64,000 nt of DNA from Rhizophagus irregularis (Eukaryota; Glomeromycota; Glomeromycetes; Glomerales; Glomeraceae). The translations under genes were made by a program, and so were the position numbers. Shown in pieces: positions 54,601-64,000 of this stretch; within the stretch, counting starts at the first letter, position 1, and each line of letters starts with the position of its first letter. The notes beneath the pieces are model-generated. The model ran no database searches and was not told the origin of the DNA. It saw only the letters and a program-made list of their open reading frames with translations. The DNA lies in contig NC_089449.1 in NCBI RefSeq assembly GCF_026210795.1, positions 2,728,001-2,792,000 of the forward strand. The letters run 5' to 3'.

Positions 54601-57310
54601 TCAAAATTTTATTATATCATACTAGCTTTATACTAGCTTCTAAATTATTTTTTAAAAATTATCTCAAATTTTTTATTTTATTTTTTTTTTTGAAAAAATA
54701 ATTATTCTTAAATTTGTCCGTGTGTCGACCATTTTTCTTTGATAACGATAACGATAAGATGCTTCGTTTAGATCAAATTTTTTTTTTCTAAAAAAAAAAG
54801 GGAACAAAAATACAAATGACCAATTCTAAACGCTAACATACACTGAATATTTCAAAATGTGATAAAATTTTATAATAATTATTAATTGAAACCTGTCGGA
54901 ATCAAGGAATGTAAGCTATTGAAAGTTCTCATGACGCTTTTTTCTGTGCAGAAATTCTTTGTAGAAAAATTGTAAAACCATAAGATTCATTTCTTGGCAT
55001 GTTTCACACATGTTTGTACCATTGGAATAAACTATTTCGTAAGCTTGATTAAAAAAAAAACTTTAATATATGCCAATTTTTAAAATAACGATCCAAAGAT
55101 AGTTATTTTAATCCCTAGTAGTTATTTGTTCCTTTTGCAGAATTTCATTATCATAAATAATTACACACCATATGATTTTGAAAATCGTGTGTTATTCTTG
55201 CATAATTGTTTGATACGCCTAGAACAAACATATTGAACCTCTTTACCTTTCGTCGTTAAAAGATAAAAAGGAAATATTATTGGAAATCACGTGACTTTTG
55301 GCCGGAATTATCAATTATCATAGCATTAAATGGTGACTACTGATTTGTCTGATTATATTATAAATGATCACGTGAATTGAAATTGTAGATCGGATACATA
55401 TTTTTTTATTTTAAAAAAAAAATTCGTAACTTGTTTGAATAGCAAATAGCTAATGCATATGAGGAAAAGATTCTCATTTTTTTTTCTTTATATTAATTTT
55501 ATCAATAAAGATATATAAGATAAAAAAAAAATCGCGTACATCAGGCGCAAATAAAATTTTTAATAATAATAGTTACAACAAAATAATTTACTTAAAATTA
55601 TTCTTTATGACTAATAAAAATAAGATAATACAATTTTTTTAAAATAACCTTAATAATTAATTATTAATAATTATAATTGTAATCTGATTGAAAGTTCCCA
55701 TGACGTTTTTTCTATTTAGAAATTTCGTTGCAGAAATTTGTAAGATCTTAATGTACGTTTCTTGACATGTTTTACAAATGTTAGCACCACTAAAATAAAT
55801 TAAATAATATTATGTAACAGATTTAGAAAACTTTAAAAAAAATATTTTATAATTGTTATTATAAAAATATGTGATATTTCTTGTTCCATTTGCAGAATCT
55901 TATTTACTAAAAAGTTGCATTAAACCTGCTTTCGTAATAGTATTGTTTTTTTTTTGCATTCTTTATATTGATGCTAAAGCCTAGAAAAAGATACATTGTT
56001 TTTGGCGTTAAGATCTGCAATTATCTAGTATTATCGATCGGTGATTCAATTAATATATGCATTTTAAAATAATTTGTCCATAAAAGAAAAGTTGTTCTTT
56101 ATCATCTCTTCACAAAAGTTCATTCATGTTAAGGCGATTACCTTTGCGTAAGATTTACTTACAAAATTCTTAACCTCCGACCAACCACCATTAATTCATT
56201 AACAATCCGTGTGACAAATATGATCGGCATGACAAAAGTTTAATGCCGTAATGCCCTTCAATAAAGAGAGAAATTTTAAAATTTATTGCATATTAGCTTC
56301 TAAATTATTTTTTAAAATGATATGGCAAAATTTTTTATTCTTTTTCTCTTTTTTTTTGAAAAAATAACTATTCTTACGTTTGTCCGTATCGACAATTTTT
56401 CTTTGATAACGATAATAACGATAAGGTGTTTCGTTTGGGTTAGATTTTTTTTTTTAAAAAAAAAATCAAAACTTTATCTCAATAAAGGATGGCAAATGAC
56501 CAATTCTAAAACGCCAATGTGCATTGAATATTTCAAATATGATATAATATATTAAATAATTAATTATAAATTGTCATTTGGAACCTGTCGAAATCAAGAA
56601 ATGTAAGTTATTGAAAGTTCTCATGACGCTTTTTTCTGTACAGAAATTCTTTGTAGAAAAATTGTAAAACCATAAGACTCATTTCTTGGCATGTTTCACA
56701 CATGTTTGTACCATTGGAATAAACTATTTCGTAAGCTTGATTAAAAAAAAACTTTAATATATGCAAACTTTTAAAATAACAATCCAAAGATGGTTATTTT
56801 AATCCCTAGTTATTTGTTCCTTTTAAAGAATTTCATTATCATAAATAATTACACACCATATGATTTTGAAAAATCGTATGTTACTCTTGCATAATTGGCG
56901 TAATTGTTTGATACGCCTAGAACAAACATATTGAACCTCTTTACCTTTCGTCGTTAAAAACCCAAAAAGGAAATGTTGTTGGAAATCACGTGACATTTGG
57001 CCCGCATTATGCGGAATTATATAAATTTATGCGGAGTTATGCTCGACAGTTGAACACAGATCGGGGTTGGTATATGGTTTTTTTGTGTCGAAAATTTCCC
57101 AAGCCTATTCCCGTTTTTGAAGTTAAAAAAAATCTCAAACTCCGAATGAGGTTCCGTAAATGAAAATTTTTTTTTATCTTTTTAAAAAAAACTTGTTCAA
57201 TGATGTAATTAGTATATGCAGTTCAACATAAAGTAACTTGTCCATAAAGGAAAAATCTTCCTTATATATCTTCATCGTTAGTTGTTTTTGTTTACAGGAG
57301 AAAATGTTTC
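51641..57310. repeat. Field of diverged non-coding repeats
   Basis: Blocks recur in diverged form. 'ttctttgataacgataacga' near 54735 and 56398. 'ttcttggcatgtttcacaca' near 54985 and 56680, with relatives at 52232, 53798 and 55755. 'tgcattctttatattgatgc' at about 53983 and 55958. 'ttacctttcgtcgttaaaa' near 55242 and 56940. The 54660-55310 and 56280-57010 blocks align over ~650 bp at a spacing of about 1.66 kb. T-tract/A-tract junctions precede most units. No open frame is shared. The blocks may be fragments of a large degenerate transposon or a tandemly duplicated non-coding locus. Confidence 0.65.
52601..53321. mobile_element. TIR element, family A copy 2
   Basis: Same borders as the 23741-24337 copy: CACCCAAAAATCCTGACACC at the left, 'aaactgtcgattttatggtt' then 'gtggtaaacc' at the right. 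Internal sequence is collinear with that copy until about 52820, where ~275 bp of extra sequence (to about 53096) is inserted, and is collinear again afterwards. The extra piece carries 'ccgggcggccgggtc' and is probably a nested insertion. The ORFs over 53196-53459 span the element end and are fortuitous. Confidence 0.75.
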
Positions 57311-59459
57311 ATGATAATTAAAACATACATTTTGAGATTGTTCTTTGAAAAAATAATAAACGACTTATCACATATATTGATGCATTAGTATACTACTTAC
57401 TTATCGAAACGTGTCGTCTAAGTAAATGATGTACTACCTCAGTCACATTAATTGTTCATATCGACTATCTTTAATCATAAAATTCTTACATGAAAATAAT
57501 TGTTAAGGTATCCTTTATTCTTTCTTTTCGTTAATTATGCGCAGAGATTTCGAATACTTAAAAAATTCGAAATTAGCATACAGCAAGTTGTGGACAAACA
57601 ATTAAAAGGTTAAAAAACAAAGTGATCCGATCATCAAAGTAACACGACAGAGAAAAAAGAACTTTGTTTAAATGAAAAAATCTTATCGATTCATCATAAC
57701 TAATTATATTAAAAGAACTATATTATTATTATTTATGTAATTTGAGTTATCTGTATATTTCAGTTCATTACTTTATTTGTGATCAGCAGTTGAGTAAATA
57801 TTTGAAATCATTGAAATTTTGAAATATATATATTTTTTTTATTTATTGAAATTAAAAAAGTTCTAATAAAAAAAATATATAAATATATTATATATTACTA
57901 TATAGTACTGTAGGTTATACAGTACTGTATTTGAAGATTGATAATCTCTCAATTACAATCAGAAATTCTGAAAACGCAATAAAATATTTTATTTTAATAG
58001 TGAACACATTTTTGAATTTATTTATCATCTGTTCAATATAATTGAGTTCTCCTATCGCATATTGACATGTATGATAATTATTATTACTATCATTTTTTCT
58101 CTTTTATATCACAATTTTTTTTTTAAAAAAAAGGTTATTTCTTTTACAGGACTTATGATATTAAGTGAGATAATATTAATATACTATCATATGCTCAACA
58201 ACTTGGCGTTCTTTGAATGAACAAATCTAAAAGGTTATATGATTAATCCTTTATAGTAAAGTTCGATGTTCGATGTCCCTGTAATTAATGACGCAGCCGT
58301 TTCTTAAAAAATCGATCCAATGTGTCCAAATTAGGGTAACAAAAAAAAATTCAACTTATCTTATTCAAAAATATCTGAAATGAGCGTTTCTGAAAGGTTT
58401 ATGTAACATGCAAAAAAATTAATAATATGATATAAAATATAAATAAATTTATTTCTAATCAATTAATTAAATATTCACACGGACAATACGGATAATATAA
58501 ATATTAAAAACATCATCTTTGAGCTGTAATTTACCGTAATATATTATTTACAGTTGATTCACTTTATTTATGTCATATTATAATGCAGTCTTTGTTTTTA
58601 GTTTTATTAAAGCAAATCATTTAAATCATCATCTGAATAAAAACAAAAGAACCAATAATTTCAAATCTCTTATCTCGCTCTCATTAACCAAATTTATCGT
58701 TCATTCGTTAGATGTTTACAATAGAAATGTTCCACGATATAATTAGCATATGATTTTTATTATATTATATCAACTTTAAAAAGGTAAATTCCATCGAAAA
58801 CAAATATTCATAATCCGAAAACATTTGTGATATTAACAGATTAGTATTGATAACCTATATTTCTACATTAAAAAAATTCTAAAAAATCGATTCGTAATTA
58901 AATAACTGAGCTCTGTGCGACGATCAAAATTTTCTCACCGATATCAAAGACTTAAAAAGTCAGAAACCAGTTAAACCAGTTTAGTTTCTTGTTGATAATG
59001 ACGAGATTTATATCCTGTTTTTGAAAGATGATAGTTTTGAATATTGTCAAGTATATACAAATATAACAATTACACAACAAAGAATAGTTTTTTTTGATGC
59101 TCAATAGGCGCGTATATTATTTTATAATATAAAGCGGAAAGTGAAATTCAATATAAATAGGTCTTCGAAAAGACTGAGGCTTCAACCAATAAATAACAAA
59201 TAAAAAATTATTTATTAAACTACTTTATTAATTAAAAAAAAAAATGGACCAACAATACCAAATCCCTTATTTCGTCGCTCCCGTATTTTTGGTCGAAAAT
59301 AGAACATATGTTCTTTTCGATAATATTAATATTAATATTTATGTGGTTCCCGGATTTTATATAGGGCTACACCATTTTTACATTTCATTTAACGGAGTGG
59401 TTTTATCTGTTATTTAAAAAAACCTTCCTCCGCTCCGGCCCTTCCCTCTCTCGGCGCCC
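57311..59459. other. Intergenic, no gene seen
   Basis: AT-rich sequence with short TA repeats (57870-57930 contains 'tacagtactgta' palindromes) and a T/A-tract junction at 58110-58130. No ORF with gene-like composition. Confidence 0.3.
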
Positions 59460-59515
59460 TTCAGTTCTGTTAAAGAACTGAAATAATAATAATAATAATA
59501 ATAACAATAACAATA
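59460..59515. repeat. Hairpin plus AAT microsatellite
   Basis: TTCAGTTCT and AGAACTGAA form a perfect 9-bp stem around GTTAA (59460-59482). An (AAT)n/(AAC)n microsatellite of about ten units follows. A locally C-rich stretch precedes it (59428-59460). Confidence 0.7.
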
Positions 59516-60294
59516 ATGGTCATTGTTATTTTTAAATCTTTTGTTTTTATTTTATTTTATTTTTTTACAAAGTAAATATATATTTATATGTGCTGTATTT
59601 ATACATATTTTAATACAATTAGATTAGACATTTCTTATGTATTTATTATTCATTTCTTAAATTTCAAGTAGGTTTTTTATTATTTCAAGCAAGTAGGTTT
59701 TTATCTTCTAAAAAATTTTCATTTTTATAATATGGATAATATAAAATCGAAACAAACATTTTTTGAATATTTAATTACGATTAGATCAATTTAAAATAGA
59801 ATTACGTCGCAGATATACGTATGATGTAACTTTAAATTTTTTTTCATAAATAACTAATATATACAGTATATTATCAAAATTTTATTAAATAAAAAATTTC
59901 TAATTTTTAAATTCAGATTATTCACTATTAAATGTGAATTATAATTCGACCAAAAAATAGGACGCAACGCAAATGAAGAAGAGATGACTTCTTCCCAGAC
60001 TTTCAAGAGTTTGAAAATATTTTTATGTGCAAATATATAAAGCCGGGTAAAATGAACCTTAGATATTCGTAATCACAATTTACATCATAATGATGATTGT
60101 CCGAATTGTATGCTTATGAAAATTTGTAGTCATCGCAAATTTTAGTAGTATTGCTCTGCTCCGGACTCATAACGGGTTCTGTTTCCTAGTTTTATATTTA
60201 CATATCAGATTAAATACGCTTATTAAGTTTACCTCCTACAAAAGATCCGCTTGCTCGTTTAAATGGGATGCATTTGTGATATAGAATAGCGATA
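59516..60294. other. Intergenic with a solo GTTTCCTAG end
   Basis: AT-rich. At 60160-60189 the sequence 'ctccggactcataacgggtt' ending in GTTTCCTAG before T matches the right end of the family at 9661, 20590 and 25797. A matching left end was not found, so this is a truncated copy. Confidence 0.45.
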
Positions 60295-60546
60295 TACCGT
60301 ATATTACGGGCCATAGTACACCCTATGCATGTATAGTACCTCTCAAAAAGAAGCCACATTCTCCATTGATTTTATTATTTAAACAATCCAACAAATATCT
60401 TAGGTGTGACGTGTAACAATACCCTAATTATTTTATAAGTTTTAAACACTCTCTATTAACAGTAAAAATTCGCGTAATATTGGATACAGGGCCAAACATC
60501 CGAAATTTGCCAGATACCGGGGTATTGTGGCCCGCGATTTACGGTA
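60295..60546. mobile_element. TACCGT MITE family, copy 2
   Basis: Left end TACCGTATATTACGGGCCAT (60295-60314) and right end 'tattgtggcccgcgatttac' plus GGTA (to 60546) are inverted repeats with about 22 of 28 positions matching. Size (252 bp) and terminal TACCGT agree with the copy at 50551-50804, though the inner TIR sequence differs. No coding capacity. Confidence 0.65.
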
Positions 60547-61003
60547 GTTACTAATTAGTAACTTTTGCCTTTTATATATTCTAATAGTGTATCTTTCCTT
60601 CTTCTAATAAAATAAATTTTATTAGGTTTATTATTAAATAAATATTATTATTAGTATATTTGTTCTTTAACGTATCGTAATAAAAATAGTATCTTTCTTT
60701 TTTCAATAATTGAAAATAAATATCCGTCTTCAAATAAACAAAAAGAATTAAACTAAGCTATTATATCTACTCAGATTTATGTTGATATATTTTAAAATAA
60801 TAAAATGCAAAAAAATGATTCTATTCTGTGATATGATACATTGATGCGTACGGTTGTACAATATTGCGCCTCATGATATCAGCGTGCAAATATTTATAAA
60901 AAACACTTTCCCGTATCATTTTTAAATTTTAATGTTACGAAATCTAAAATTTACTCTAATTGACTTAAAGTAGATGAATGTAAAATAATCATAATTTTTC
61001 TTC
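60547..61003. other. Intergenic, 3' side of second membrane-protein gene
   Basis: AT-rich, no gene; contains the presumed 3' untranslated region of the gene that ends at 61004. Confidence 0.3.
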
Positions 61004-64000
61004 TTAATGTTTTATATCTCTTTCTACGATATGAATTCCAACATGATTTTCATTCTTATTATTCATGAATATATGATAACTACACTCAATTACACTAACC
61101 AGAAAAACAATAATACTGATAATTAATGTAAATAATGCGGTAACGTCATTTATACCAGAAGAAGAATTAATAGCATAAAGAATCTACCAAAATTAAAATT
61201 TTTTTTTTAAAAAAAAATTAATTACAGAAATTAACACTGAAAAAAAAACACCATTTTATTAATAATTACTGTACCTGAATTACTAATTGAGGTAAATTTT
61301 CCAGAATAATATTCAAAAATCCTCCCCAGAATATTAAATTTAATGTTTTTGGAGAAAATTTTACTGAAAAAATTTTAAATCCACCAAAATTTGAATCAAA
61401 TATATGAAGTAATTCAATATCTCCTGAACTTAAAATTGTCGCAATTGCAACTGGTTTTATGTGATTTTTGAACCATTCAGAATTTATAGAGCTTTGTATT
61501 TCAAATTTGAATATTGCAATGGCAAAAAATACATTCAAAATAAAAGGAAATAATAAAAACAAAACACTAGTAATAATATAAAAATAAGTTAATTATAATA
61601 TAATAATCAAAAAAAAAAATTTAAGATATAGTACCTCGGTATAAAAAGACCCGATGAAATGGTTTTAAGTTTAATAATAAATCTTATATCATTTATAAGA
61701 TCAATAATAATTAATGCAACTTTAAATACAATTATGTTGGTTCCCTAAAATAAAACAAATATATTAGTTTTTGATTATCAAAAAAAAATAATTCAAATAA
61801 TGAACTATACCTTTTTATTCTTGTATCTTCCATAAAAATATAACATTGCTATTAGAATTAAGCAAACTATTATTATTATTAAATACCGACGATCCGCAAT
61901 AAAGTTATTTAAACTTGCTTTAAGTTCCGCTAATGTGTCACCTTAAAATGATACATAATAATATACTGTATTAATATTTATTATTACAATATTTAAAGTA
62001 AGTAAATAAATAACTTACTTGCTTCTTTAAGTCCATAATCTTTATCAATATTTTTTGTATAATTATTATAATCAAGATTTGTTGTAAGATTTTGACTAGT
62101 TATAATTAAAGAATTTAAATCTTCAAAAACTTGTTTTGTACTTTTTTTATTATCACTATATTCATTTGGAGGATCAATCTGAATAAGAAACTTATACAAA
62201 TTTACACCTAAAGTCATGTCAAATTCATATTTCTTATCGTTTATCTTAATTCTTGAATAATCAACTGGAATATTTTTCGAAAGTTCAATTCTCATTTGAT
62301 CAGAAAAATAATCTTTATCTGCATCTGACAATTTGTCAAATTCCTCAGTACCAATGGAATTTAAGCGTAAATTACCAAGTTTAAACTCTAAAGTTGTAGT
62401 TTTTAATAAATTTCAGCTTAACGATAATGAATTTAATGAATTAATTATAAGGATAATAATTTTTATACTTACTATCATCTTCGTTTGAGTATTTATAATC
62501 TAAAAAATATATACAGTATATAGTCTTAATAATTAGTTAATAAATGAAATTTACAATCAGTGACAGTAGTTAATAAAATACCTGGCGTGTTTATAATCCA
62601 ATTTTCCTTTTTTATACCTGGAATTGTTATAAGATCATATTTATATTTGACAAAATCATCATCGATTTCAACATAATAAGTTGTATTAGGCATATTGAAA
62701 GTAATTTTTGGTATATCAATTGTAAGCGAATAATCGTCGTCACTTATTGTACAATGTTTCTTACATAAAAGCTTTTGACGTAAAATAATTTCGTTACTGT
62801 TTTTGTTTTTATAATAGATTGAAATATTAGCAGCAGTTGTTGTTGTTGAAGTAATAGCGTTGAGGAATGTTATTTTTAATGTGGTTGTACCAATATCAAC
62901 ATTATTTGGTACACTCTTAATATGAGTATTTTTGTATTGATTATCTAATAAATAAAAATGAATTAAGAGATTAGTAAATTATTTTAAAAATACTATTATA
63001 AAATACCAACTGATACGTACTTTCAGGTATTTTTGAGGATAAATCATTTACGTACTTGCCATTCTTTCTTATTTGAATAGCTTTGTTATTTGGAAGGATA
63101 AAAATGTTATCGTCAATAAAATCATTATCATTATTATTTATTATCCATTCTCCAAAAGCATTATTTGGATCAAAATAATCGATTTCAAAAATATTAAATA
63201 TATAATACTTTGGGTTTAATTTTGCTGTAGCTTCTACTAAGAAGCCAACATTTGGCATAATATGAATAAAAGTTTTAGTTTCAAAACTAATATCAGATTG
63301 GAATAAATCAGTTGATGTTAAATCAAACGTATTATCATTCAAAGATAAATTTTTTATATTAACCAGTTTTAATCTATGAGTATGTGTTCTATATAAGCAA
63401 TAATACTGAATATCATTATTTTTATTTTTAGTAATACATTTAGAGGGACCGGCAAAATCTTCCAATTCTTCGGTCGTCAGAGTTTTACTTTTGGATTCAG
63501 TTTTAATGATTGAAAAAAAAGATTTCTTTTTTTCCGAAGATATAGTAATTCCCCATGCATCATCCAATGAAAAGATTTCAGTAATTTTATGTTCTTTATG
63601 TTCTTTATGGCTCTTATCGAAATGTAAACTATTTGTTATTTTTACTATTTTTCCATGTTCGATATGATATTCAGTAAATTCATTATGTCTCATAATAAGA
63701 AATTTATCATTTTTCTCACCAATACTTAATTTATCATATTTGAACCTTTTTAAAATTTTGCTCCCCTTCCAATCTATCATCATACCTACATTATTATCGT
63801 AAGTTATAATTACATAATTTGGATTTAATAGATGATAATGACATTTTTTTTTACAGTGAATTTTGGGAATAGAGTGCGGGGTTCCATTCGGATAAATTAA
63901 ACGAAGACTATCTTTTACTTCAACTAAAATTGTTCCATCATCATAAGCGCCTATAGCCTTAGCATTCCGAAAAGGATCATCTTTAGTTTGAATAGGCGGA
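61004..64000 (-). CDS. Paralogue of the 891-residue membrane protein, 5' truncated by window
   Basis: Exons (minus): 64000-63021 (open to the window edge, start outside), 62944-62582, 62499-62473, 62387-62019, 61941-61811, 61744-61635, 61566-61275, 61183-61004. Exons 3-7 have exactly the lengths seen in the gene at 24801-28081 (27, 369, 131, 110, 292 nt) and identical phases, so the two are paralogues. The ectodomain part is present (for example FNIFEIDYFDPNNAFGEWII against FNTAEIDYFD..ASGEIII). So are the NYTKNIDKDYGL block before the first membrane helix, the GDIELLHIFDSNFGGFKIF and ENLPQLVIQ blocks, and a final helix (FTLIISIIVFLVSVIE). The tail is shorter and less acidic than in the paralogue. 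Intron 4 is 77 nt and lacks the mobile element present there. Function unknown. Confidence 0.85.

Noticed and set aside
1-64000. tRNA, rRNA, riboswitch and bacterial-type promoter searches by eye
   Set aside because: No cloverleaf with A/B-box pattern or conserved rRNA block was recognised; prokaryotic signals are not expected in this sequence.

Overview
The window reads as nuclear DNA of an arbuscular-mycorrhizal fungus (Glomeromycotina, most like Rhizophagus). This is inferred from very AT-rich sequence, genes split by 65-90 nt GT/AG introns, and families known to be expanded in that lineage: DUF4419 proteins, MATA-HMG-like HMG boxes, Sel1-repeat kinase-like proteins, Crinkler N-termini and TRP-like channels behind long cytosolic regions. 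There is no prokaryotic, organellar or viral signature. No tRNA, rRNA or CRISPR array was seen.

Layout. 0.6-2.6 kb: a decayed Crinkler-type gene. 0-9.5 kb: a tandem array of DUF4419 copies on the minus strand (one intact, 6621-7691; one broken pseudogene; three relics) with copied flanks, a perfect 70-bp-arm palindrome and small transposons. 11.1-16.9 kb: an 11-exon minus-strand gene for a ~1680-residue TRP-like six-helix channel with a 17-copy acidic heptapeptide array; it carries a 1-nt break in an A11 run. 17-24.8 kb: a non-autonomous Helitron, coding relics, a second intact DUF4419 gene with duplicated flanks, a hAT-type MITE with an empty paralogous site, and a ~600 bp TIR element. 24.8-28.1 kb: an 8-exon gene for an 891-residue secreted/multipass membrane protein; a paralogue with the same exon plan runs off the window end (61.0-64.0 kb). 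28.4-29.4 kb: a TIR element holding a small Cys-rich ORF. 31.8-35.3 kb: an acidic/coiled-coil gene split by a 2.9 kb element with ~450 bp GC-rich inverted repeats. 36.5-37.6 kb: a third, more diverged DUF4419 gene on the plus strand. 39.3-41.6 kb: a 3-exon gene for an MLKL-like helical domain, a pseudokinase and Sel1 repeats. 45.3 and 50.1 kb: two short HMG-box genes in opposite orientation. Between and after them are a DUF4419 relic, a telomere-like tract inside an inverted-repeat element, MITEs, and a long gene-poor stretch (51.6-60 kb) of diverged non-coding repeats.

No operon-like cooperation is visible: these are independent members of expanded families on a transposon-rich accessory background. 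The most interesting single locus is the putative necroptosis-type pseudokinase. Gene structures were spliced by hand from frames and GT/AG sites; exon phases close exactly in every complete model except the TRP-like gene, which closes only if one base is removed from A11.
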